Of a DNA stretch of 64,000 nucleotides, positions 32,801 to 42,825 are shown in pieces (position 1 is the first letter of the stretch; the number at the start of each line of letters is the position of its first letter). The notes below the pieces were generated by a model. The model was not told the origin of the DNA. It did no database searches and saw only the letters and a list, made by a program, of their open reading frames with translations. Source of the stretch: Trichostrongylus colubriformis (Eukaryota; Nematoda; Chromadorea; Rhabditida; Trichostrongylidae); contig OZ022256.1 of assembly GCA_963978905.1 (NCBI GenBank), positions 4,261,501-4,325,500 of the forward strand, read 5' to 3'. Position numbers and translations under genes: made by a program.

Positions 32801-35800
32801 TCGAACTCAATTCTCTTTCCCTCTAGGCGTCACTCAAAACCGTCCTGATCATCCCTGTCACGTTAGTGCTTTTTGTTTACTTTGTGTTTATGCAGTTGAA
32901 GAGACGTGTCAAGTTCAAAATTAGTTTTGGATTTTAAGCAGGAGATGCAACGGTTTCCACGTCTGTACGACAAAATTAATGAAGTGGTCAGTGGAGTGCT
33001 TAAAAGTCGTCTTCGTCCTACAAACGAAATGGTTAGTCAGGGTTATTATGTACTTAGTCAGGCTAACAAAGTCGCAGTTATACTTCGCGATCCTGCGATT
33101 GCAAGATCGCAACTGTTGCGAGGAACACGGCGCGGTCTCCCACTGTCTGTTACTCTCTTTCTCACTTCGGCGTTACAGTTTTATAATGGCCGTTAGTCTG
33201 TAACACTTATCTTACGCGTCGAGGGCTTTGCGATTCCTTCCTGAAATGCAGGAGGGCTGTAAATGGTTCGCGAAGTAAAACTGCTGCTTTATTCAGCTTT
33301 ATTGCTTACAAATCTTCCACGATCGTGGTTTTCGATTATAACCTTAAACATGCCATGTGTGAGGCAGATATGCCGGCAGAGTCGTGTCTTTTCAGGTGGC
33401 CAACCAGGTTGCAATCGAGCTCGCCTATATAAACACCAGGCACCCCGAATTCGTGGGTGAGGCCAACAGGACATTAGTGAATGCAGAAGAAACGATCTCT
33501 GACAGAAGTCGACCTCGACATCGCACATCCTCAACTGGGGACAATGCCCAAAGTGCCAATTCAGAGCAGGTGTGTTTACATTCGTTCACGATTCGGACGC
33601 GCGATAGGTTTTTCATTGGAACATCTTTTATGCATCCATCCTTTCGGTGCCTCGTTCTGCTTTGTATTGCATGCTTATTCTTTATAGCTAGATTTGATCG
33701 TATTGTGCTGTTAGTGCCTGTGTGGGTTCTTATTCCTGTGGTGGTGTTGTGACAGTTGGCATTTTGTGGAATTATATAAGACAAATGAACAATAAAAATG
33801 CTTAGTGTCGTAGTCGTAGTATAGCATTGCCATATCAGGCCCCCTATGTGGTTCGCATGAGGGACGGCAACGAGGCCGTGTTTCGAAGTGGTTCCATGTC
33901 GAATGCCGACCGTCGAGCTGTGAAATCGGTTCAATTCCCGAATTACAACATTTTGAAGGAGGTGATTTCGGTTGCTGTGTTCAGTAATGTGTTTGTACCT
34001 TCCCTCATTTTCACAGATCTGTTCTATCGGACTGCATTAAAACTCCTTGGTTGCTGTGACTTTTGGTTCAGTCTTTTCCTGTTGCTATTCCGAAATCCAT
34101 GTTCGCCAAATTTTGGTTTTCAGATGGTGAATGCTGTTCCCATGGCAGGTGCAGGGGATGCTGCTCTTAACGGTGTCACGAAAGGGCAAATGGTGAATGG
34201 AGAATCAAAGAAGGCGTCGTCGTCGTGGTGGTTTGGGAAGTCTACACCGGAGGAGCCATGTTGGTTGCCTTGAATGATTGATTTTCTTACTTCTGATAGT
34301 ATCAGTGATTACATGGTATAGTGCCATTTAACCCATAACGGACGGCGCCGTTTTTGCGCGGGAAGGCCTGTGCGACGAACACGTCTTTTTTATCAAATCT
34401 TTTATTATTAGGTTGATTCATAATAAATCGGACAAATGGTAGTGATGATTTCTAGAGATCATAACTCAGTAACGAATTAAAGACACCGTTAGGGAAATTT
34501 TGGCGAATTGGGGGATTACGAAAGTAGATGTGATTGAACGACATAAAACGGCGAAAAAATCAAGAAATAGGAACCCGAAATTCCCCCTTCCCTCTCTCGT
34601 CCTCTGCGTCTCTGGCCGGAGTGGACTGAAGACAGGTTAGAGTCTCAACCAGCCGGCCGCGATTGTTGTCCTGCCCCTCCACGTCGACTCCCCCGGGCGC
34701 ATAACGGCATAACGGCATGACGAGTTGCGGGACCGCCATAAGACCCCAAGTCGCGTTTTTTGTTATGCGATTTTCATCACATGTGACCCTTCTGAAGTAG
34801 AAGGTTCGTTTCAGAGAACATGTACTTCCAGATCTCAGCTTTCCCTTACCCCTAATGGTGCCTTTAACGAAAATGGACGCGCGAGGTACCGTTGGAATGA
34901 GTATGAAAAGCTCTTCAAAGTACCGCAAAATAATCACTCCAAAGTAAATTCATTCCGCCACAATGCCGCACGATTTCAAGCGGTCCAGAGACCACATCCG
35001 CAACGTCATACTGTTTATATCGCTATCTGGCCAGGAACCCGCGGATATCGGCAGACGTCTGATAGAAGTTCACAAGGAGCATGCCCCCGGCAGAAGTACA
35101 CTGTAGTTGTAGCATTCGAAGTTTGCGTCAGGCGACTATTCCATCGAAGACGAAAACCGCGGTTGGTGGAGCGTACACGGCGTAGAGTACTGGGAGCTGC
35201 TCGATGAAGGTACCACAGTATCCGCCGACGTCTACGTTCGTCAATTACGAGAATTGAAGGCCAATGTCCAAAGTTCGCTACGGCGGCGGTCACATGTCTA
35301 CTTCCAGCACGACAACGTGTCTACTTCCACAGACCGCACTTCGCAAGATCGACCAAGGCCGAGCTGCTGTCGTACAGTTGGACCGTACTTCTATACCCAT
35401 CGTACTCCCCAGACCTGGCCCCTTCAGATTTCCACCTTTTCTCCCACAGCCAACGCCACCTGGACGGCCAAGACTTCAAAACTCGCGATGAGGTCAAGGC
35501 GGCACTCGGCAACTTCTTCGAGCTCCAGCTTCCGGCCTTCTGGAGCAAGGGCATCCATGATCTGCCTATACCGTGGCAGAAGGTCATCGATAAAGATGGA
35601 GTATATTTCAAGTGAATCCCTGTTGTCGTAAAAAAGTTGTACGACAATGATTAAAATTGGTCAATTTGTCCGATTTATTATGAATCAACCTAATATTTCT
35701 ATCTATTGAATTTGTGTGACCTTTTTGTGCATGTTGCTACTGATTAAAAGGTCATCACTGCGTAGTGGTATCGCCTCATTGTTATACGCGATACTTCTCT

Positions 35801-37230
35801 CTGCCTATTACTGCAGAAAAGTCATGCATTTTGAGTAGTAAGATGAGTGCGGGGTAATTTCAGATGGGAAAGAGACGTACCCCGGGATTAAAATTGAAGC
35901 CTATGCATTCTGATGGATTATTTATTGTAACTAAAAACAATTGTTATCTTTGTCTGTGCAAGCAAAAAGGATTCGCATTTGAAGTCGCCCGCATAATGTT
36001 TGTTGTATCTCCAGTAATATTATATTTATGCTGCACCGATCTCGGAAACATATGCTATTCTTCAATAGTAGTAGTGTATGCGGGTATAATTGTACTTGAA
36101 AGTATTGGATAACTAGAAGAAAAATTATTTCAAATGTCGGGCGCCACCATGTGGCGCACGCCGTCCGTTATGAGTTAATAAGGATGGTGAAGAGCTATTC
36201 AATTTATTACGTGTTTGCATTCATGCTCAGCGAAGCGGTCGTGGGGCGTACATAACGCATTTGCTGCGCGCAGGCTTGTGCCAGCGTTGCGAGAATGCTA
36301 CCAGCAGCGAGCATGCTAACGTCCTACCACTGTGTCGCAGAGTATAAATGATTTCAAAGATTGGTGTCAGACTTCACCCTTCGACGATGTTGCGTTAGCG
36401 CACGCTGTTCTGCAATTCTGAAATCGCGAAACCGTGCGAAAACGTGAAGTCTGACGTCAGTCTATGGTTGAGGTAAGAATTATATTGTCGTGGTTTGCTG
36501 TTGTATCCCGCATGGGCACTGTTACCGCAGAATGGAGCTCTGAGCATTGTCTCACACACAGAGCGTTATCTTTCTAATTTTTTTTTGTTTGAAAACAGTG
36601 TGAAAAGCGTATTGTCATTCCGTCTTTGCAGCGGAAACAGTCCCGAACGCAGCTCATCTTCTACCTGAAGTGCCCGAAAAGCCTCTTGCACGTCAACTCA
36701 CTAGGACTGAGCAGAAAGACTGCTTGATCATTGGTAAGTCGAGCTTCCACGTGTATTGTTCAATATTTATTTCTTGATTTTGATTTCAGAGCGTTTGATA
36801 CGGAAATACTTCATGATCGTCCGAAAAAATGTTCAAGATAGTGTTCCCAAGGCCATCATGCACTTCCTAGTAAATTACGTTAGGGTGAGTTGTATTTTTG
36901 TGAGTCAACTACTATTAACCAAATTTTATTGCCATAAGCTTCATAAATGTATGAATAAGGTGCATATAAGCAGTCAAGAAAGAGGTGTGTTACAGGACAA
37001 CCTTCAATCAGAACTGGTCCGCCAGTTGTATAAGAATGATTTGCTGGAAGATTTGCTGTCCGAAACAGAGGATATGGCTCAACGAAGAAAGGAAACCCTC
37101 GAAACGATGAAGGTTCGCTTTCATTGGTTATTTATTGGTTATGCTGACTTGCTACTACAATACCTATATTTAGGCGCTCAACCAAGCGAGCCTAATAATT
37201 AGCGAAGTACGGGAGACGCAGCTATGGTAG
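29841..37230 (+). CDS. drp-1: Dynamin-related GTPase DRP-1 (DNM1L), mitochondrial fission
   Basis: Nineteen exons, all in phase, give 750 residues (human 736): 29841-29948, 30266-30410, 30468-30589, 30683-30802, 30866-30995, 31063-31190, 31624-31749, 31904-32008, 32081-32181, 32248-32368, 32444-32596, 32942-33031, 33396-33569, 33839-33961, 34124-34259, 36632-36733, 36790-36884, 36996-37112, 37174-37230. Seen: P-loop GSQSAGKSS (34-42), switch Thr61, DLPG (148-151), TKLD (217-220), NRSQ, the stalk, a variable region (exons 13-16), and the GTPase effector domain with [20 protein letters not shown] and [17 protein letters not shown]. Family role: self-assembles on mitochondria and peroxisomes and constricts them using GTP. 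The wording follows C. elegans DRP-1 closely. Intron 15 (2.4 kb) is full of transposons and starts with a weak donor, CAT|GTTGGT. Reading past it gives a stop after four more residues. Confidence 0.96.
34411..35690 (+). mobile_element. Mariner relic nested in the TTAA element
   Basis: Inverted ends of at least 27 bp (GGTTGATTCATAATAAATCG outermost) are flanked by TA at 34409-34410 and 35691-35692. Inside are transposase remains: an N-terminal HTH-like [15 protein letters not shown], then [13 protein letters not shown] (third catalytic Asp region) and [16 protein letters not shown], in different frames with an early stop after GRSTL. Without its own MITE insert it is about 890 bp, short for mariner (about 1.3 kb), so it is internally deleted. 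Confidence 0.85.
34477..34867. repeat. MITE family C copy nested in the mariner relic
   Basis: Inverted relative to the 24265 copy: TTAAAGACACCGTTAGGG at the left and CCCCTAATGGTGCCTTTAA at the right, 391 bp. It gives the ORF at 34560-34937 on the minus strand, which is not a gene. Confidence 0.85.
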
Positions 37231-38923
37231 AAAGTCTATGTCATAGCATTTAGCGTAATTCTATAGGTTGAAGTGGCAAAGACCGTGAGCGATTATAATT
37301 CTGTCCATTATAATTCCACATATTATGCTGTGAGAGGTTAATTAAGTTTGTATTATGAATAATTTCTATATTTAGTGTTTATGATGAGATGCAAATGATT
37401 TTGTTTGCCATGTACTTTTCTTGAGATTTCTCATTTGCTTGTTCATTCACGAATTGACCTTGTTCCACCTCTCTAACTCCTGCTCAAAGATTTTTTTCCG
37501 CGACATTGAATTGTTGAGATCATTGGTGCATGAGTCCATTAGGATAGTTTTTCTCTGACGATTACTAGTCAAATTCTAAGATTTCCTCGACTGTGCTGTG
37601 CCACGAAATTATCTATTGGCTTCTGAATTAGTGATACGAGTAACTACTGGCGTTTCACCCTATTTTTCCGCATGAAACAGCTGTCGGTGCATTTTCCCTT
37701 TTGCTTTACTGAAATCGATAGTATAGGCTTAAGATACATGCCCAATTCATTGTTCTCTTAAGACAATCAGTAAACCATTTAAGAGCTTGTCATGCTTGGC
37801 TTGTGTACGTGCGCTTGATCGTGACTACATGGTATTATTACAACATTAGACCACAGTTATACATACCTTGCGAGCTGGCGAAATCTCAGATGCCGCGACG
37901 CGTGAGGTGCGCGATGCGTTTTTTGTTGGGTCGTGGAAGTGATATAGCGCAACGTAACGAGGTCAAAGATCCCTCAAAAAAGAGCAGAGCACGTGATTGG
38001 CCGCGTCGCCAGCTCCCCGCGTAGCGGCAAGTGCGATCTTGGGTGTGGCTGTGGCGTCACGGTATACTTTCCGATGTGGCGGAGTAATATTCTTGATGCA
38101 TATACTGTACTTAATTGAATTAGCACCTTGTGTGTGTCGAGCTTTTGTAATACATCAATTATATTCAAGTCCGCTTAGTTATTCAAATAAAGCCCAAGCG
38201 TTTATGTATAGCGCGGTCATTTTATTTACACAACCATTGTGTGTTACTGGTCTTAATATTTTTTTGCACTCTTTTTTATCAAATTTCGTGACATGGTCAT
38301 GTAATCTAAATGTGTTAATGTGCACACGGGAGGACCGCACACTACCACATGATCATATAGTGGTGTTCTTTTTCTTCCGCGATCTCCACTCCGGCTGGGC
38401 CCGCTCAAAATCATGGTGGTTTTTTGGGAAGCTCAGCACGTTTTAAATGATGGGGGGGGGGGGGCTTCCTATCTGTTTCGCCTTAGAGACAACCAGCGCG
38501 AAGACGCCTAGAATTGCTTTTATGTCGCTGCACGAACTTCATATGAGTAGTGCCATCCCTCAGCTCTATTCGGCTGGCTTGGATAGGATTCCATCCCATG
38601 ACAGATATGGGATGACGACTCCTATCGCGCCACGTATGCCTTATGCTCGCCGCATATGAATGGATCTTTTGGAGTTAACTATTCTCTATTAAAATGGTGA
38701 TTCCTTGATTTTTTATTTTCTGAGGCGCCCGCCTTTCATGGTCTCAGGCATGCTAGCCTTCAATAATGGGCTGCATAGCCATCGCCCTTGCTACTTGTGT
38801 CACATTATCATTTGTAGAGTTCTCTTTGAACTGTTTTCAGTCGATGGTTTGTAGCAGTCTCAATATCACTACTGGTTACTTGAATTGTGATTAAGCTTTC
38901 TGAGTTCCTTCCTTCGCTTTAAA
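37231..38923. other. Gap between drp-1 and the chromodomain gene
   Basis: 1.7 kb with no supported gene. ORFs at 37803-38024 and 37997-38446 have no family features. A G-run lies at 38450-38462. Confidence 0.45.
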
Positions 38924-41402
38924 ATGGAGGAACAGGAAAAAGAAGGGGAGGAGTATCAAGTAGAAGATATTGTTACCCATCTTGAGTAAGTTTGTTTGAG
39001 TGGAATTTTACTCAGTTTTCATAATTCTACTGTGTTTTATAAGTAATTCCTGGTTAAGGTATGTTGAAGCTTTTGAGCTTCGTGGATACATAGCATTTAA
39101 TCCAGATTCAGGTCATGGACTAACTCATAGTAAATATGTGTATCTGGTGAGTGCAGTTTATTTCCATCAAAATCTCTGCCCATATTGAGGGGTGCTTTCA
39201 TACTCAGCAACGCTGCCAGCGGCAGCTGTTTTTACCTGCTCTGTTCATAAGGTGTGACCCGATCGTATTTCGCTTGATATCGGTGCCATCTAGCACATCT
39301 TTCTCTTTCTCATCTTTTTTTTTCAGCTTTTTTATCAGGTCAGTGTCAGTGGGGGAAGGGAGACGCAAAACTCCCACCGACGTTGAAGCTCTTTCCCCTC
39401 CTGAGGCCTAAGCAAAGCCGATAAGACAGATACTTTTTCATGTAGGAGGAGGGGACATGAATTTTAGTTCAAGCCTAGGGATGGAAGGAGCTCCGACGTC
39501 GACGAAAAGTTGGTCTCCCTCCCCCCACTTACATTGACCCTTTTTATCTCCTGTGATAGCATCGGTGATCATTTGATACTTTCATCGCTGCGCTTTGACA
39601 TTTCGATGAAATGAAAGGACGCTCGATTGGGTCATATGTTACAAATATAGCACATGGCAACAGCTTCCACCGGTCGCTTCGCAGAGTATGAAAGCAACTT
39701 TAGTGGTTTGCAGGTGAAATGGTTGGGTTACGATGACGAAGCCAACACTTGGGAACCGGAGGAAAACCTTGTCGACTGCACTGAAGTTCTGTCGATATAT
39801 AAACGGAAACACGGACTCCCTCTCTATCATGAGACGTTCTCCCGTCAATTCAATTGGAGTGAGTTTTTCACGAAATTTTCATTTTTCAATTTCACTTTGC
39901 GTAGGAAATTTATGTCGAGCGGATTGAAGTGGAAGGAAATGCATTCATGCATATGTTTCCATTCAGTCTTCTTGTTTTGACTTCAGTTGTGGTGATGCGG
40001 TTTTTGTTGGTTTCGGAACAATTCCTCTCGAATTTCTTACAGAGCTGGGTGGAAAAGGAGCTAGCGAGAATCGGGAGAGGGGACGGAGGGAGGAGGGGGG
40101 GGGGGGGGGAGGTCGACACAAGATACGATCCTCTTTTTTGAAGCGAGCTTAAATATGGCGACAGAACTATAACGATCCTGGAAGGTAAGGGAAGTAGCGT
40201 GAATGTTGGGGGTGGAGGGACCAACTCGATCCTCCTCGTGAAAGTGAGCTTAAATAGGGCCAGCAATGTGAAGACACTTTATCATCAGCCATTATAAATA
40301 TTGCAGTTGCATTTCATCTTTGTACGATATCACCGATTTGCGAATAAGTACCCCCTCTGTATACAGTTTACTGCCTCGGCGTGTACGTGTTCAGAAAATA
40401 ATGCAGAGTGTTTTTACAGTAGAGCCAACCACTTCCTTGACGAAGGAGGAGGTGAATCGTCTGGCTTTCAAGAATCGTGATCATGACCAGATCACGTCAG
40501 CATCTCAGTTGGTGAGGGATCCTCCTACAAAGAAAAAGCGAAAGGATAAGGTATTTTGCTCAAATTAAGTCGCCGTCCGACTTTGCGATTTTGCGATTCT
40601 GCGATTTTGCGGCTTCGCACTTGCGCGCGCGACACTACGGCCTTGAAATTGTGCGATGCCTCAGCTTCGCGTGCGAAGGTGCGACGCTGCAAAATCGCAA
40701 TGCGCAAAAGCACAGAGTCGCGAAATCGCAAAGTCTGACGGCGGTCTTATTTCTGTGCTTGTCTAGCTTGATTAATCCTTTTTTAAACTAGGAAAAGTTC
40801 TGATCTATTTGTGGAGCTCATTTTCATAGATTTTACGATGGCAAACTGTTTTCGTGCGTGGTTTTCAGGAAACGCTGCAGGATTTTGTAGTAGAATCTGA
40901 TGACGATGGTGCGGAATATCCTCCACCGAAGAGGAAAAAGGTTTATCGCATGTTTGTCTGCATCAGTACGATTACTACAAAGGACTACCGTAACCAAATG
41001 ACATTTTCAGCGTTCACCAAGCGTACCTGCCAAGACGGAGCAGAAAGGGAAGCGAAGGAGAGGACCTAAGGTAAGTTCTACGAGATGTGATCAAATGAGT
41101 GAATACAGGAGGATATTTCAGCCAAAGCAGGCCCAATCACAATCAAATGCACCTCGAAAAAAACCGGGTAGGAAACCTCGCTCTGATTCTATCTCAGTAA
41201 AGAAGGAAAGTAAGGAAAGTAGCGTAGAAAAGGTATATTTCGGTTTTTTTCACCACGGTTAAAGTATTCACTCAATGTTTTTTAGAGGTCCGATGAAGAG
41301 AGTGGTGTGGAGGTGATACGCTATGTTTTTGATAGTGGGTCACGACGAAGCAGGTCACCAGTTAAGAGACTTTTGCATTCACGAAGGTTGGTGAGCAAAT
41401 GA
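38924..41402 (+). CDS. Chromodomain protein with basic, AT-hook-like tail
   Basis: Exons: 38924-38985, 39059-39146, 39714-about 39862, about 40367-40550, 40869-40940, 41011-41070, 41122-41232, 41286-41402. Exons 1-3 build a chromodomain: EEYQVEDIV, then YVYLVKWLGYDDEANTW and EPEENLVDCTEVL. The three aromatic cage residues of HP1-type domains are kept (Tyr11, Trp53, Tyr56), so binding to methylated histone lysine is expected. About 19 extra residues lie between the first two strands. The tail is basic (PPPKRKK, KGKRRRGPK, KKPGRKPRS; the last resembles an AT hook), with an acidic patch ESDDDGAE, suggesting a nuclear DNA-binding protein. The exon 3 to 4 junction is unresolved: the good donor GGA|GTGAGT leaves the wrong phase, and GTGA|GTTTTT four bases on fits; a missed small exon is possible. 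The end at TGA 41402 is uncertain, since TTG|GTGAGC is also a donor. Confidence 0.8.
39187..39705. repeat. Degraded inverted element in chromodomain-gene intron 2
   Basis: GGGTGCTTTCATACTCAGCAACGCTGCC at the left and CTTCGCAGAGTATGAAAGCAAC at the right are inverted and related to family A ends. It fills most of the intron and stops about 10 bp from the exon 3 acceptor. Confidence 0.6.
40560..40746. repeat. MITE family B copy (GCGATTTTGCG) in chromodomain-gene intron 4
   Basis: Ends TAAGTCGCCGTCCGACTTTG and CAAAGTCTGACGGCGGTCTTA are inverted. The core has GCGATTTTGCG repeats and CAGCTTCGCGTGCGAAGGTGCG. A related copy lies at 56112-56250. It begins within 15 bp of the exon donor. Confidence 0.75.
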
Positions 41403-41739
41403 GCTAATAAATGTCTTTGGTTAAGATTTGGATCATCCTGAAGATGGGCATTGCTCAATCTTCTTAGTATCTAGCTTCTTGTACGATGGCGAAGTCGCTG
41501 AGAACTGCATGTGGCGCAGCTTCTTGACCACAGAGGCACGTCATAGGTGCTGAAGGTGTATGTCGGGACACTCGAGTGGAGACACCACACCACGCGCTAG
41601 AAGCGACTAGAATTTTCTTCCGTTGTAGTGAACTAATCATGCTCAGTGAATTAAGGGATATCGCAGCCGATAATTTCGACCCAAGGTGTCTTGATCCGTG
41701 TGCTCATGATTTATGTCATCCGGGTGCTCATAGTTCATG

Positions 41740-41910
41740 CGTGTCTACCTTGCGTCAGGAGGGCGTGGGGCGTCCACAGGTAGTGAGGCAGGGTGGCACG
41801 TGGGAGGTGCAGAGACGACGCAAAAAACGAGACAGGGTGGCACAGGCAGAGACGCAGAGATACGCAGCCACGCCCTGCCGCCGGCACCGCAAACTATGAA
41901 CGCGGCCTAA
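41740..41910. repeat. MITE family A copy
   Basis: The right end CGCCGGCACCGCAAACTATGAACGCGGCC is clear and the core GGCAGGGTGGCACGTGGGAGG is intact. The left end is degraded (TCTACCTTGCGTCAGGAGGGCG). Confidence 0.7.
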
Positions 41911-42348
41911 TCCGTGAAGCGGTGCCGGACGCTTCGGAAAATTAGGGGCACTCCAGGTCAATACATCTGAATCCTTGTCCCAGCACAACCGGAGCAGTCA
42001 ACGAAGGTGATGAGCCGATGTGTGTGTGTTTGTATTTTACCTCAGTGAGGAAGCCATGGAAATTCCTTGCAAAAACCGTTACTGGCACTCTCCTTCTCCG
42101 TAGCGTCTGAGAGTGAAGTTATCTGTCCATTCATCCCGCATCGGGTGATATAGGGCTGGGGTTCTAATTAAAAGGACGCCGCAAATTGCCCACGGCAAAG
42201 GGCTTCCATGTCTTCAAAAGCCTTTTGGACTCAATAAGATGACTAATTCAGTAATTTTATCATAAAAGAAGTAGAGGTGGTGCTTAGTGCCGCAGCGGAG
42301 AAAAAATTGAGTGAAATGGTCGAACACCCAAAATAGGGCAACTTCTCG

Positions 42349-42752
42349 AAAAGTACCGCTAGAGGTAAAAAGAGTGAGAGCAGGGAATATATGCTATTCG
42401 AAAACGAATCTTTCACTTCAGAAGAGGTAATGTATAGCGAAATTCGCATTCTTAAAACAGGACTGGGGTCTTACCACGATCCCGCAGCTTGGCGTGTCGT
42501 CCCACTGTTATCAATGCCGAGCGAGTTGCCGGCGAGGGCGGGGCAATGTTCGCAGCCAACTAATTTGGCCTCTCCATCCCTCTGCAGTCTTCCCCAGGCT
42601 AGAGACGCGGAGGGGCGGGAGAGGGAAGGGGGTTTTTGGGTTCCAATTTCTGGTTCGCCGTTTGATTTTGTTCTTCATCTTGTGTCATATTGATAGCAAC
42701 CCTACGTTTATTTTACCTAATCTGCCTAATTTAACCCTTCCGGTGCCTTTAA
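42349..42752. repeat. MITE family C copy upstream of the unrecognised gene
   Basis: Left AAGTACCGCTAGAGGTAA is diverged; right CCGGTGCCTTTAA is intact. Internal TTTCACTTCAGAAGAGGTAA and CAGGACTGGGGTCTTACCACG match the other copies. It ends about 75 bp before the first exon of the next gene. Confidence 0.75.
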
Positions 42753-42825
42753 CATGGATCCTCATCGAAGACTGGTTTCCTCGTCCACTGCATTGCTAGG
42801 GTGGTGGGGCTCCGGCTGCTGCACA

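Larger units (their letters stand above)
34328..36178. mobile_element. piggyBac-like TTAA element in drp-1 intron 15
   Basis: Left TTAACCCATAACGGACGGCG (34328) and right CGCCGTCCGTTATGAGTTAA (ending 36178) are inverted and match at 19 of 20 positions, each with TTAA at the outer edge. TTAA target plus CCC-type ends is the piggyBac signature. No piggyBac transposase is recognisable; most of the interior is a nested mariner. Confidence 0.7.

Noticed and set aside
33425..33934. 169-codon minus-strand ORF
   Set aside because: It is antisense to drp-1 exons 13 and 14 and the intron between; drp-1 coding on the other strand is well supported.
34725..35631. Long ORFs in drp-1 intron 15 as host genes
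   Set aside because: They cover the mariner transposase remains and the nested MITE, not host coding sequence.
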